A stretch of 64,000 nucleotides of DNA from Peptoclostridium acidaminophilum DSM 3953 (GCF_000597865.1 NZ_CP007452.1:813183-877182), one strand, 5' to 3'; shown: positions 36,449 to 45,001, numbered from the stretch's first letter. Program-made: numbers and translations. Notes: generated from the sequence alone by a model not told the origin.

Positions 36449-36814
36449 AAAAATCCTCCTGATATGATACTATCTCTGATGCAAGCGACAAAGGCCTGCA
36501 AAATTATTCTGAATCACTTCAAATTATTCTATAGTATGAACTTGCGATATTATATATTTTTGAAGAATATTTTTATTATATCACAAGCAGCCCTGTGCTG
36601 AATTGCAAGTAAGTGACAGACATTAAAAGCGAATAGAAAACTTAACAAAATAATTAACAAGAAAGAGACGTGTTTTTCAAATATTAATTGATTTATGATT
36701 CAAAACACGGGTATATCTGAAAATAAGTGTGCTTGAAGAGTTTTTTTATTAACAAATAATTCAACTTGGAAAAAAGTAAAAAATAACCTGTGAGGATTTA
36801 GAAGGGAGATGTCT
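36449..36814. other. Regulatory gap before the hydrogenase operon with TTAACAA repeats
   Basis: 366 bases without a gene. Three direct TTAACAA copies occur at 36642-36648, 36654-36660 and 36749-36755. An inverted ACGTGTTTT/AAAACACG pair occurs at about 36669-36709. TTAACAA resembles a half-site of the Rex redox repressor, but no full TTGTTAAN4TTAACAA palindrome is present. A TTGAAG/ATAATT pair at 36734-36762 is a weak promoter candidate. Confidence 0.4.
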
Positions 36815-37324
36815 ATGGAAAAGTCTAATATCCATGAACAAACTACAAGCGTTAAGGATCTGCCTCAAGACCTGTTTGACGAGCTTCGCAAATATATAGA
36901 CGGACTTGAGGATAGGAAAGGTTCTCTTATTAACATACTCCACAAGGCTCAGTCGCTATTTGGCTTTCTTCCGAGGGAAGTCCAGCTTTTTATAGCCAGG
37001 GAGCTGGGAATACCGGGATCCCAGGTTTTTGGGGTTGTCAGTTTCTACTCATACTTTACAACAAAGCCAACTGGTAAATACACCATAAGTCTTTGTATGG
37101 GTACGGCATGCTTTGTAAAAGGAGCAGACAAGGTTAAATTCAAATTGGAAGAAAAACTGGGTGTCAAATTCGGAGAGACTACTCCGGATGGTCTGTTCAC
37201 TCTAAGGGATGTAAGATGCGTAGGAGCATGTGGGCTTGCACCTGTAGTACTTGTAAATGAAAAAGTATACGGCAACGTAACTGAGAACGACGTTGACAGA
37301 ATTTTAAGTGACTATCAAGAATAG
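36815..37324 (+). CDS. hydC: NADH-dependent [FeFe] hydrogenase gamma subunit (NuoE-like, HydC)
   Basis: 169 aa from ATG 36815 (GGGAG six bases upstream; ATG 36809 is too close). Thioredoxin-like [2Fe-2S] domain with cysteines in CMGTACFVKGADKV and VRCVGACGLAPVV, as in NuoE. In the electron-bifurcating HydABC hydrogenase this subunit supports electron flow to NAD(P). First gene of hydC-hydB-hydA, 53 bases before hydB. Confidence 0.93.
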   Translation: MEKSNIHEQTTSVKDLPQDLFDELRKYIDGLEDRKGSLINILHKAQSLFGFLPREVQLFIARELGIPGSQVFGVVSFYSYFTTKPTGKYTISLCMGTACFVKGADKVKFKLEEKLGVKFGETTPDGLFTLRDVRCVGACGLAPVVLVNEKVYGNVTENDVDRILSDYQE

Positions 37325-37377
37325 TCGCTGCCACCTGTAATAATGAGCGAACCAACTTATATTTGGGGAGGGATCAA

Positions 37378-39174
37378 ATGAGTACTAATAAGAGAAAGAT
37401 ACTAGTTTGTGGAGGAACAGGCTGTATCTCATCAGATAGTGAAGGAATAATAAAGAATCTTGAGCTTGAACTTAAAAATAATGGACAGGAAGAGAATGCA
37501 CAGGTTGTTAAAGTAGGCTGCTTTGGATTTTGTGGACAAGGCCCAATAGTAAAAGTTGAGCCCGATAATGTTTTCTATGTTAGGGTAAGTCCAGATGATG
37601 CAAAAGATATAGTAGAGCAGCACATAATAGGCGGAGATTATGTTGAAAGAATTCTTTTCGTGGATCCACTATCTAATCAGAGGATTCATGACTATAAGGA
37701 TATGTCGTTCTACGCTAAGCAGCATCGTGTTGCCCTTAGAAACTGCGGCGAGATAGACCCTGAGAACATAGAGGACTATATCGCAAACAAAGGCTATGAG
37801 GCTCTTAAGAAATGTCTCACAGAGTATTCAAGGGATGAAGTTATAAATATAATTAAAGAAAGCGGACTTAGAGGTAGAGGCGGCGGCGGATTTCCGACTG
37901 GCCTCAAATGGGAGATAACCAAGAAATCAAGAGATGGCGAGCAAAAGTATGTAATATGTAATGCTGACGAGGGTGACCCGGGAGCGTTCATGGATAGATC
38001 TATACTTGAGGGAGATGCCCACAGTGTTATAGAAGCGATGGCTATTGGCGCATATGCTATGGGCGCTCAAAATGGCGTTGTATATATAAGAGCTGAGTAC
38101 CCTCTTGCGATACACAGACTTATGATTGCAATGCAGCAGGCAAAGGAAAAGGGTTTCCTGGGCAAAAACATATTCGGGACAGACTTCAACTTTGATATAG
38201 AAATAAGATACGGAGCCGGAGCCTTTGTATGTGGCGAAGAGACTGCTCTTATTCATTCTGTTGAAGGGCACAGAGGAGAGCCTACTGTTAAGCCTCCCTT
38301 CCCGTCAGAATCTGGACTTAAAGGTCAGCCTACCTGCGTTAACAACGTTGAAACCCTTGCAAACGTGCCAGCCATAATACTAAACGGTTCTAAGTGGTTT
38401 TCTGATATAGGAACTGAAAAGAGCAAGGGCACAAAGGTATTTGCCTTAGCTGGAAAGATAAACAACATAGGTCTTGTTGAGGTTCCAATGGGGACTACCC
38501 TTAGAGAGATAGTGTATGACATTGGAGGAGGAATACTTGGAGGCCATAAGTTCAAGGCGGTTCAGACTGGAGGACCTTCGGGAGGAGTAATAACTGAAGC
38601 AGATCTTGATACGCCTATAGACTATGAAAGCCTAAAGAGCATAGGCTCAATGATGGGTTCTGGCGGTATGATAGTTTTGGACGAGACTGACTGCATGGTC
38701 AACATCGCCAAATTCTACCTGGAGTTCACCCAGGATGAGTCCTGCGGAAAGTGCACACCTTGCAGGGTAGGAACCAAGAGGATGTATGAAATATTAGACA
38801 GGATAACAAAGGGTCAGGGGAAACCTGAAGATATAGACAATCTTCTGGAACTTGGAGAAATGATAAAGAGTTCTGCCCTTTGCGGACTGGGACAGACTGC
38901 TCCGAATCCTGTGCTCAGTACAATCAAATATTTCAGGGATGAGTATGAGGATCACATAAACAAGCATTACTGCAAGACAGGCAAGTGCAAGGACCTTGTG
39001 AAATATACAATAGATCCTGAAAAATGTATAGGATGTACAGCCTGTGCAAGAGTTTGTCCTGTGGGATGTATTGCAGGCGAGGTTAAAAAAGTGCATGTAA
39101 TAGACCAGGAAAAATGCATTAAGTGTGGAGCATGTTTTGATGCCTGCAAGTTCAATGCTGTAGTGAAACCATAG
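37378..39174 (+). CDS. hydB: [FeFe] hydrogenase beta subunit (NuoF-like, HydB)
   Basis: 598 aa from ATG 37378 with GGGAGGG upstream. The N-terminal thioredoxin-like [2Fe-2S] domain has CGGTGC and GCFGFCGQGP. The NuoF core with FMN/NADH loop has RGRGGGGFPTGLKWE and GAGAFVCGEETALI. The NuoF 4Fe-4S motif is ESCGKCTPCRVG. The C-terminus carries two 4Fe-4S ferredoxin motifs (CIGCTACARVCP; CIKCGACFDACKF). This is the NADH-reacting, bifurcating flavin subunit. The extra N- and C-terminal clusters are typical of HydB rather than complex I NuoF. Confidence 0.95.
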   Translation: MSTNKRKILVCGGTGCISSDSEGIIKNLELELKNNGQEENAQVVKVGCFGFCGQGPIVKVEPDNVFYVRVSPDDAKDIVEQHIIGGDYVERILFVDPLSNQRIHDYKDMSFYAKQHRVALRNCGEIDPENIEDYIANKGYEALKKCLTEYSRDEVINIIKESGLRGRGGGGFPTGLKWEITKKSRDGEQKYVICNADEGDPGAFMDRSILEGDAHSVIEAMAIGAYAMGAQNGVVYIRAEYPLAIHRLMIAMQQAKEKGFLGKNIFGTDFNFDIEIRYGAGAFVCGEETALIHSVEGHRGEPTVKPPFPSESGLKGQPTCVNNVETLANVPAIILNGSKWFSDIGTEKSKGTKVFALAGKINNIGLVEVPMGTTLREIVYDIGGGILGGHKFKAVQTGGPSGGVITEADLDTPIDYESLKSIGSMMGSGGMIVLDETDCMVNIAKFYLEFTQDESCGKCTPCRVGTKRMYEILDRITKGQGKPEDIDNLLELGEMIKSSALCGLGQTAPNPVLSTIKYFRDEYEDHINKHYCKTGKCKDLVKYTIDPEKCIGCTACARVCPVGCIAGEVKKVHVIDQEKCIKCGACFDACKFNAVVKP

Positions 39175-39185
39175 GGAGGGATTGT

Positions 39186-40934
39186 ATGTCAGCAAATAAG
39201 GTCAGCTTAACTATAAACGGGCAGGATGTGGTTGTAGATAAGGGCACTACAATACTAGATGCTGCAAAACAAGTCAATGTCCACATACCTACTCTTTGCT
39301 ATATGGATCTTGGAGAACTGAAATTCATAAATAAATCGGCATCTTGCCGTGTTTGCGTTGTAGAGGTACAGGGAAGACCAAATCTTGTTCCTTCGTGTTC
39401 AGCCGAGGTTGAGGAAGGTATGGTTGTAAGGACGGACACTATAAGGGCGATCAAGGCAAGAAGAACAGCAGTTGAGTTGCTCTTGTCAAACCACCCTAAC
39501 GAGTGCTTCACATGTCCTAAAAATATGGAGTGTGAGCTTCAATCCCTTGCTCACGAGTTGGGAGTAAGAGAAATCAAGTGGGAAGGCGAGAAGATGAATT
39601 ACGAGAAGGACACGTCTTCTGGAGCTATAGTGAAAGATCCAAACAAGTGCATAATGTGCAGAAGATGTGAAACTATGTGCAACGATATACAAACCTGTGG
39701 AATACTTTCTGGAATAAGCAGGGGTTTTGATTCTTTTGTTGGTCCCGCATTCAATATACCTATGAATGAATCATCATGCACATACTGCGGACAGTGCGTT
39801 GCTGTATGTCCTACTGCCGCCCTTACAGAGGTCAACCACACTCCTAAGGTTTGGGATGCGCTTAATAATCCGGACAAGCATGTAATAGTACAGGTTGCTC
39901 CTGCTATACGTGTTGCCATAGGTGAAATGTTCGGCATGGAGCCGGGTACCATAGCTACAGGTAAGCTTGCCGCAGCCCTTAGAAGAATGGGATTTGACGC
40001 AGTATATGATACTGATTTTGCGGCAGACCTTACAATAATGGAAGAGGCTTCAGAGTTTGTGCACAGGATAAAGCACGGCGGCAAGCTTCCGATGTTGACA
40101 AGCTGCTGTCCTGCATGGGTTCAGTTCATAGAGCACCAGTTCCCGGACATGCTTGATATACCTTCGACTTGCAAGTCTCCTCATATAATGTTTGGATCTA
40201 TAACAAAGACATACTACGCTGAAAAGATGGGAATTGCCCCAGAAAATATAGTGGTAGTGTCAGTAATGCCTTGTATAGCCAAGAAGGCTGAGGCAAAAAG
40301 ACCGGAGCTTTCACACGACGAGAACGCAAACGTTGATATAGTTGTTACAACCCGTGAGATAGCCGCCATGATGAAAGAGTGTGGAATAGACTTCCCTAAT
40401 CTGGAGGATGAAGATTTCGACAAGATAATGGGAGAAAGTACTGGAGCCTCTGTAATATTCGGAACAACTGGAGGCGTTATAGAGGCTGCTGTAAGGACAG
40501 CCTACGAGTGGCTCACAGGTGAAGAGCTCAAGCAAGTCGAATTTACTCAGCTTAGAGGCCTTGAAGGAATAAGGCAGGGAACAGTAAAAATAGGTGATAT
40601 GGATGTCAAGATAGGTATAGCTCATGGTCTTGGAAACGCAAGAAAACTGCTTGAATGCATAAGAGACGGCCATTGTGAATTCCAGGCAATAGAAATAATG
40701 GCTTGTCCTGGCGGATGCGTCGGAGGAGGCGGACAGCCTTACCATCACGGCCACATGGAGATAATTAAAAAGCGCCAGGAAGCAATATATCAGGAAGACA
40801 GAAACAAGGCGAAGAGAAAATCGCATGAGAATGAAGAGGTTCTTAGGCTCTACAAAGAATACCTTGGGGAGCCGTACGGCGAAAAAGCTCATCACCTGCT
40901 CCACACTCACTATTCACCAAAGGAAAGAATTTAA
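39186..40934 (+). CDS. hydA: [FeFe] hydrogenase catalytic subunit (HydA, group A)
   Basis: 582 aa. The N-terminal [2Fe-2S] domain (CRVCVVEVQGR) is followed by a His/Cys 4Fe-4S site (HPNECFTCPKNMEC) and two 4Fe-4S clusters (CIMCRRCETMCN; CTYCGQCVAVCP). The H-cluster domain has L1 TSCCPAWV (Cys307-308), L2 MPCIAKKAEAKRPE, and L3 MACPGGCVGGGGQP (Cys507, Cys511). It reduces protons with electrons from ferredoxin and NADH in a HydABC complex. The maturation genes hydEFG are not in this window. The operon ends in a strong palindromic terminator. Confidence 0.97.
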   Translation: MSANKVSLTINGQDVVVDKGTTILDAAKQVNVHIPTLCYMDLGELKFINKSASCRVCVVEVQGRPNLVPSCSAEVEEGMVVRTDTIRAIKARRTAVELLLSNHPNECFTCPKNMECELQSLAHELGVREIKWEGEKMNYEKDTSSGAIVKDPNKCIMCRRCETMCNDIQTCGILSGISRGFDSFVGPAFNIPMNESSCTYCGQCVAVCPTAALTEVNHTPKVWDALNNPDKHVIVQVAPAIRVAIGEMFGMEPGTIATGKLAAALRRMGFDAVYDTDFAADLTIMEEASEFVHRIKHGGKLPMLTSCCPAWVQFIEHQFPDMLDIPSTCKSPHIMFGSITKTYYAEKMGIAPENIVVVSVMPCIAKKAEAKRPELSHDENANVDIVVTTREIAAMMKECGIDFPNLEDEDFDKIMGESTGASVIFGTTGGVIEAAVRTAYEWLTGEELKQVEFTQLRGLEGIRQGTVKIGDMDVKIGIAHGLGNARKLLECIRDGHCEFQAIEIMACPGGCVGGGGQPYHHGHMEIIKKRQEAIYQEDRNKAKRKSHENEEVLRLYKEYLGEPYGEKAHHLLHTHYSPKERI

Positions 40935-40949
40935 TAGTGTTGAAGCGAT

Positions 40950-40993
40950 GCAAAAATCAAAAAGATGCCAATTGGCATCTTTTTGATTTTTGC
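40950..40993. terminator. 44-base perfect palindrome terminator
   Basis: The two 22-base halves of 40950-40993 are exact reverse complements, with no spacer; the centre is GGCATC-type pairing with A-runs and T-runs at each end. It serves both the hydrogenase operon and the converging lrgAB genes. Confidence 0.9.
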
Positions 40994-41031
40994 TAACATT
41001 CCATATGAGTATGTCTGTATAAATGAGTATT

Positions 41032-41724
41032 CTAAAGTAAAAATTTGAGAAGCATAGGAACTATGAGCACAGTTACTATACCGGCTACGCCTATGGCAAG
41101 GCCGCTCATGGCTCCCTCAACTTCGCCCATTTCTATAGCCCTCGTGGTACCCAGGGCGTGAGATGACGTGCCTATTGCTACGCCTTTAGCAACCGGATTT
41201 TCAATTCTAAACAGCCTGCATATATATGGAGCTGCTATATAGCCTGTATTTCCTGCAAGCACTATGGAAATCACTGTAAGAGACGGAAGACCGCCTATTT
41301 GCTTTGAAAGCTCTATCCCTATCGGAGTTGTGATTGACTTAGGAATAAGGCTAAGAAGAAGCTGTTCATCAAGTCCAAGAAGCCTTGCAAATACAGTGAC
41401 GCTAATAACAGATGCCACGCTTCCGATGAATATCCCTGACATTATGGAAACGGAATTTGATTTTAGAAGTTTCATCTGATTATAGAGAGGAACTGCAAGC
41501 ACAACGGTAGCAGGTCCCAGAAAAAATGAAATAAAGTTGGCTCCCCTATTGTAGCTTTCAATTTCAATATTAAAAAAAAGAAGTACGAAAATTACGATTG
41601 ATGTGCCAACCAGCAAAGGATTGAAAAATGGAGATTTCATTTTCCTGAAAATAATGGATCCGGCTTCAAACGCCAGCAGCGACAATGTGATTCCGAAAAT
41701 AGGACTTTCTATTAGTGACCTCAT
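41032..41724 (-). CDS. lrgB: LrgB/CidB-family membrane protein
   Basis: 230 aa with seven to eight hydrophobic helices. Family motifs seen are LIPKSITTPIGIELSKQIGG and GTSSHALGTTRAIEMGE. LrgB and its partner LrgA influence autolysis, and in several bacteria transport pyruvate or other metabolites. Its start overlaps the lrgA stop codon by four bases (ATGA), so the two are translationally coupled. Confidence 0.93.
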   Translation of the reverse strand: MRSLIESPIFGITLSLLAFEAGSIIFRKMKSPFFNPLLVGTSIVIFVLLFFNIEIESYNRGANFISFFLGPATVVLAVPLYNQMKLLKSNSVSIMSGIFIGSVASVISVTVFARLLGLDEQLLLSLIPKSITTPIGIELSKQIGGLPSLTVISIVLAGNTGYIAAPYICRLFRIENPVAKGVAIGTSSHALGTTRAIEMGEVEGAMSGLAIGVAGIVTVLIVPMLLKFLL

Positions 41725-42071
41725 CTTCCAATCCTCCTTTGAACAAGCTGGACTGTAAATCCAGTAACAATCATTACTACTAACGTTGAAATTACCGTTA
41801 TCGCAAGTACCTGAATCCAGGTGCTGCTTAGTATGTCAAAGCATGAGATTATGCCGACGCTAGCAGGTACAAAGAAAAACGAAAGATGTGATAAAAGAAA
41901 GCTGGACACATCCCTTATCATCGAAACTTCTATTATCTTGAAGTAAAGCGCGCCAAATAGCAAGAGCATTCCCAGGACATTTCCTGGAATAGGGACTTGC
42001 GTAAATCTGTTGACTATTTCTCCTGCAAATAAAAATGAAAGTATTATTCCTGATTGTCTTAGAAGCTTCAA
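41721..42071 (-). CDS. lrgA: LrgA/CidA-family holin-like protein
   Basis: 116 aa from TTG 42071, where AGGAAGGTGA lies five bases upstream; a GTG three codons earlier falls inside that ribosome site. Four helices with the CidA/LrgA motif IPGNVLGMLLLFGALYFK. Small holin-like membrane protein thought to act with LrgB. First gene of the pair, divergent from prsW. Confidence 0.9.
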   Translation of the reverse strand: MKLLRQSGIILSFLFAGEIVNRFTQVPIPGNVLGMLLLFGALYFKIIEVSMIRDVSSFLLSHLSFFFVPASVGIISCFDILSSTWIQVLAITVISTLVVMIVTGFTVQLVQRRIGR

Positions 42072-42256
42072 GTTGTTCACCTTCCTTTCGATTTTTTTAA
42101 AACGTGGCGCAGCACTTAAATATTATACTATCTATGCAGCAAAATTACAAAGGACACCCGGCTTGAATGGAGAACTGATTAATTGCATATTAATTATTCT
42201 CAAGCAAAAAAATGGGTACAAAACTTACAACAAATAAATATCGAAGGGAGGCGCCC

Positions 42257-43000
42257 ATGGATTTAAGAATCTGGATTATAGCAATAATTCCGGGAGTTGT
42301 GCTTGCCATAACTATATATATGTTAGATAAATATGATAGAGAACCGGTCTCTATGCTTTTGAAGATTTTCTTTCTGGGCGCACTTTCAGTCATTCCTGTT
42401 ATAGTAGTTGAAAATTTTCTTCTAGGCTTGAATGTATTTTCAGGAGTATTGGGCGCATTCTATACATCATTCATAGTGGCAGGTCTTACAGAGGAGTTTT
42501 TCAAAAGACAGGTCGTGCTTAGATGGGCTTTTGACGACGTTCACTTTCACGAAAAGCTTGATGGGATAGTGTTTTGCGTGTTTGCTGCCTTGGGATTTGC
42601 AACGGTGGAGAACATAAGCTATGTGGTATTCAGGTTCGACGCCAATGTGTATGTAGGGATTATGCGAGGCGTATTGTCGGTGCCTGCACACATGCTTTTT
42701 GCAATAACAATGGGATACTATCTCTCGCTTGCAAAATGCTGCAGGAGCTGCAGCTATGAGGAGAGGGTTGGCTACCTCAGAAAATCGCTGTATGTCCCAA
42801 TGATGCTGCACGGAACATTCAATTTCATACTCATGCTTGGAGTTGAAAAGTATTTTTTTATCTTTATACTGTATGTAGGTTATCTGTGGAAAGTCAACAT
42901 TAAAAGGATAAGGGAGTACACCATGGACTCGAAGCTTAACCACACGCACGCGGCTGAAAATCATGAAATCAAGAGCCATGAGCAGGAAGATGAGGAATAG
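42257..43000 (+). CDS. PrsW-family intramembrane protease
   Basis: 247 aa from ATG 42257 behind GGGAGG; a longer frame to 42212 lacks a ribosome site. Eight helices. Putative catalytic residues: TEEFFKR (Glu79-Glu80, Lys83), ATVENISY (Glu118-Asn119), PAHMLF (His145) and a later LHGTFNF. PrsW of Bacillus cleaves the anti-sigma factor RsiW. Here no sigma/anti-sigma pair is adjacent, so the substrate is unknown. The C-terminal tail is hydrophilic and His/Glu-rich. Confidence 0.88.
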   Translation: MDLRIWIIAIIPGVVLAITIYMLDKYDREPVSMLLKIFFLGALSVIPVIVVENFLLGLNVFSGVLGAFYTSFIVAGLTEEFFKRQVVLRWAFDDVHFHEKLDGIVFCVFAALGFATVENISYVVFRFDANVYVGIMRGVLSVPAHMLFAITMGYYLSLAKCCRSCSYEERVGYLRKSLYVPMMLHGTFNFILMLGVEKYFFIFILYVGYLWKVNIKRIREYTMDSKLNHTHAAENHEIKSHEQEDEE

Positions 43001-43264
43001 TCAGCTGAAAGAGGGTTGGGGATTCAAGAAATAATTTAAAAATAATTATAAAAAAATAGCAAAATCATGTTTAAAAGGTGCAGATGAAGGTATATATAAA
43101 ATAAGAAGAATTAAACTATTCTTCTTATTAAGGAATGGTGAGGCAGCAGCTGCAGGAAAGACCCTTTACAATAAAACGTAAAGAGCAAAGGTTCTAAAAC
43201 AGAAGCATTGCAACAACCACCATCCAAACATCTCAAGCTTAAAGAACTAGAGATGAAGAAACAA

Positions 43265-43355
43265 GATTCAAGATTCAAGATTCAAGATTCAAGATTCAAG
43301 ATTCAAGATTCAAGATTCAAGATTCAAGATTCAAGATTCAAGATTCAAGATTCAA
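43265..43355. repeat. Tandem repeat (GATTCAA)13
   Basis: Thirteen perfect head-to-tail copies of the heptamer GATTCAA. Seven is not a multiple of three, so any reading frame through it shifts every copy and repeats each seven codons. Confidence 0.97.
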
Positions 43356-43488
43356 AAAGAGATACAGCTTCAAAGCAACACCGAGATATCTTAAAAGCAG
43401 TTTCGGTTTAGGATATTCTCAGAATATCTAAAGAGGCAAGGTGTTAAATGAACAAAAGAAATTCAATAAGCTGTCAGATCCATTCCTA

Positions 43489-43539
43489 AGAGCCGGATAA
43501 TCAATTAAAGAATTGATTGTTCGGCTCTAATACTTTTTT
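43489..43539 (+). terminator. Strong terminator ending the gene-poor region
   Basis: AGAGCCG...ATCAATT (43489-43506) pairs with AATTGAT...CGGCTCT (43511-43528) over about 17 base pairs with a four-base loop, followed by a six-T run. No gene lies directly upstream, which implies a transcribed non-coding RNA. Confidence 0.8.
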
Positions 43540-43545
43540 GCGCTA

Positions 43546-43574
43546 TTGACAAAATAGAGATATTGAAATATTAT
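43546..43574 (+). promoter_or_regulatory. Promoter of the FeS membrane protein gene
   Basis: Consensus TTGACA (43546-43551), 17-base spacer, TATTAT (43569-43574). Confidence 0.65.
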
Positions 43575-43593
43575 ATACCTATAAGGGGTATAT
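43573..43593. promoter_or_regulatory. Inverted repeat ATATACC-N7-GGTATAT, CsoR/CstR-like operator
   Basis: The palindrome overlaps the -10 and start region of the promoter. The GC-containing centre flanked by TATACC/GGTATA recalls operators of CsoR-family repressors (Cu or persulfide sensors). No CsoR-family gene is in the window, so the assignment is by resemblance only. Confidence 0.4.
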
Positions 43594-43625
43594 AACCTGA
43601 GAATATGTAAACGGAGGGGATTTAA

Positions 43626-44153
43626 ATGGCTAAAAAAATAAAGTCTCACATGGAATGGTCCTGGATTATTCTTGTTGGATTCTTGATCTTATCAATTGCA
43701 GATGCCAGATTTGGAATACTAGGTATAATATGTATTGCAACGCCGCTATATCACGCTTTTAAGGGAAGGGGAAAGGTTCACTGCTCTCATTACTGTCCAA
43801 GAGGTTCCCTGCTGGGGAAGATGCTGGCTGGCATAAGTCTTCAAAACAACATGCCAGCATGGTTAAGAGGAAAAGCGGCTAAAAACACGGTGCTTTCGCT
43901 GATGATACTTATGTTTGGAATATCCCTTTTCCATGCGGGATTAGATTTTGTAAAGATAAGCTTTGCCATATTTAGGCTGATGGGTGTTTCATTGCTTGTA
44001 GGAATTCTTATGGGAGTAATATTCAAACCTAGAAGCTGGTGCCAAGTGTGTCCAATGGGACATGCAACAGGCTTAATAAAAAATTATAAGGATCTAAAAG
44101 AAGCAAAGGTTAATCTTGAGCTAAAGACGCCGGATAAAAAAATCACCGCATAG
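43626..44153 (+). CDS. 4Fe-4S membrane protein (NapH-like)
   Basis: 175 aa with four hydrophobic helices. Cysteine motifs are HCSHYCPRG (Cys53, Cys57) before helix 3 and WCQVCPMGHA (Cys139, Cys142) near the C-terminus. Together they could hold one FeS cluster at the membrane surface, as in NapH/CcoG-like quinol-oxidising or thiol-linked proteins. Exact role unknown. It has its own promoter with a CsoR/CstR-like palindrome, which hints at metal or sulfide control. The end of the gene lies inside the terminator shared with lipM. Confidence 0.8.
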   Translation: MAKKIKSHMEWSWIILVGFLILSIADARFGILGIICIATPLYHAFKGRGKVHCSHYCPRGSLLGKMLAGISLQNNMPAWLRGKAAKNTVLSLMILMFGISLFHAGLDFVKISFAIFRLMGVSLLVGILMGVIFKPRSWCQVCPMGHATGLIKNYKDLKEAKVNLELKTPDKKITA

Positions 44154-44167
44154 CGGTGATTTTTTTA
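44136..44167. terminator. Bidirectional terminator between the FeS protein gene and lipM
   Basis: AAAAATCACCGC pairs with GCGGTGATTTTTTT (44153-44166) around an ATA loop, overlapping the ends of both converging genes. Confidence 0.88.
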
Positions 44168-44980
44168 TCTTCTGAATGTCCATTCATCCCTTGAATATTT
44201 GGTTTCTGCCAGAACCTTGGCAAGCTCCAGTTCTTCGGGTGTAAGCTCGGCAGTTTCAATCTCCAAACCGAGAGCATCTGTAAAGCCTTCATAAAAAGCG
44301 TTGAAAAGAGTTTCGTCGGCCAAAGTTGTTCCTGTGATATGCCTTATGCTGGTGGCTTTTTCTGTGAATGATGATTTTATTCTGTCCTTGAGTCTCTCAT
44401 TGTCCATCTTTATTGTGCAGAACAATTTTTCTGTATCCAAGTCGTTTAGTATGGAACCGTGCTGCAGAAGCACGCCCTGCTGTCTCACCTGAGAGCTTCC
44501 GACTATTTTTTTACCGTCAACTGTAAGCTCGTATGTCGATGGGGCGTCAAAGCATGCAGAAGACGTATAGTCCCCGCTTCGCATTTTCACAACGGGAGAA
44601 AGCTGAGCCTCTATGCCCAGGTTTGAAAATCCCAGAAGAAGCCCCTGTGAAAGAAGCTTGTATGACTCCGTCACTGTTTTGGGTATCATTGGACAGCTTT
44701 CATCTACTATTATGCTGTATGTGAGTTCGTCGTCATGAAGTACAGCCCTGCCTCCGCTGAGCCTTCTCACCACTCCAATACCTGCCTTCTTGCACTGCTC
44801 GAAGTCTACCTCCTTGCCGGATTTCTGGAAGTAGCCGAGCGATACTGTCGCGGGATTCCATTTATAAAATCTGAGTGTCGGAGGTACCAGGCCTTTTGAA
44901 TGGTATGTTAGTATGGCTTCGTCTATTGCCATGTTCATAGCTCCGCTGCTATAGCCGGTATTTATGAATCTCCACTTCAT
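44165..44980 (-). CDS. lipM: Octanoyltransferase LipM / lipoate-protein ligase family
   Basis: 271 aa of the BirA/LplA/LipB fold. It shows RRLSGGRAVLHDDELTYS, the acyl-accepting Cys143 in SACFDAPSTYE, the lysine in VDGKKIVGSSQ, and the later LQHGSIL. The Cys within ACFDAP is the nucleophile of LipM-type octanoyltransferases (Bacillus subtilis LipM); LplA ligases lack it. It moves octanoate from ACP to the GcvH or E2 lysine. Last gene of an operon with two radical SAM genes; the operon starts with a glycine riboswitch. Confidence 0.85.
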   Translation of the reverse strand: MKWRFINTGYSSGAMNMAIDEAILTYHSKGLVPPTLRFYKWNPATVSLGYFQKSGKEVDFEQCKKAGIGVVRRLSGGRAVLHDDELTYSIIVDESCPMIPKTVTESYKLLSQGLLLGFSNLGIEAQLSPVVKMRSGDYTSSACFDAPSTYELTVDGKKIVGSSQVRQQGVLLQHGSILNDLDTEKLFCTIKMDNERLKDRIKSSFTEKATSIRHITGTTLADETLFNAFYEGFTDALGLEIETAELTPEELELAKVLAETKYSRDEWTFRR

Positions 44981-45001
44981 AAAATTACATCTCCTTATTA
45001 T

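Larger units (their letters stand above)
43001..43545. other. Gene-poor structured region, possible non-coding RNA
   Basis: 545 bases without a convincing gene. It contains a perfect inverted repeat (arms 43100-43111 and 43118-43129). CTTTAC/GTAAAG lies at about 43165-43185. Thirteen GATTCAA repeats occupy 43265-43355. AACACC (about 43379) could pair with GGTGTT (about 43440), and GATATTC-TCA-GAATATC forms a hairpin near 43412-43428. It ends in a strong terminator (43489-43539). A TTTAAA/TATATA pair near 43070-43098 might start it. No match to a known RNA family was recognised. Confidence 0.4.

Noticed and set aside
43265-43355. CRISPR-like array
   Set aside because: The copies are 7 bases long and directly adjacent, with no spacers and no cas genes nearby.
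43208-43411. Reading frame of 67 codons with repeated QDSRFKI units
   Set aside because: It is only the translation of the 7-base repeat, lacks a ribosome site, and sits in a region that looks like structured RNA.
44165-44980. Plain lipoate-protein ligase LplA
   Set aside because: The protein has the ACFDAP cysteine used by LipM-type octanoyltransferases, and is linked to lipoyl synthase-like genes.
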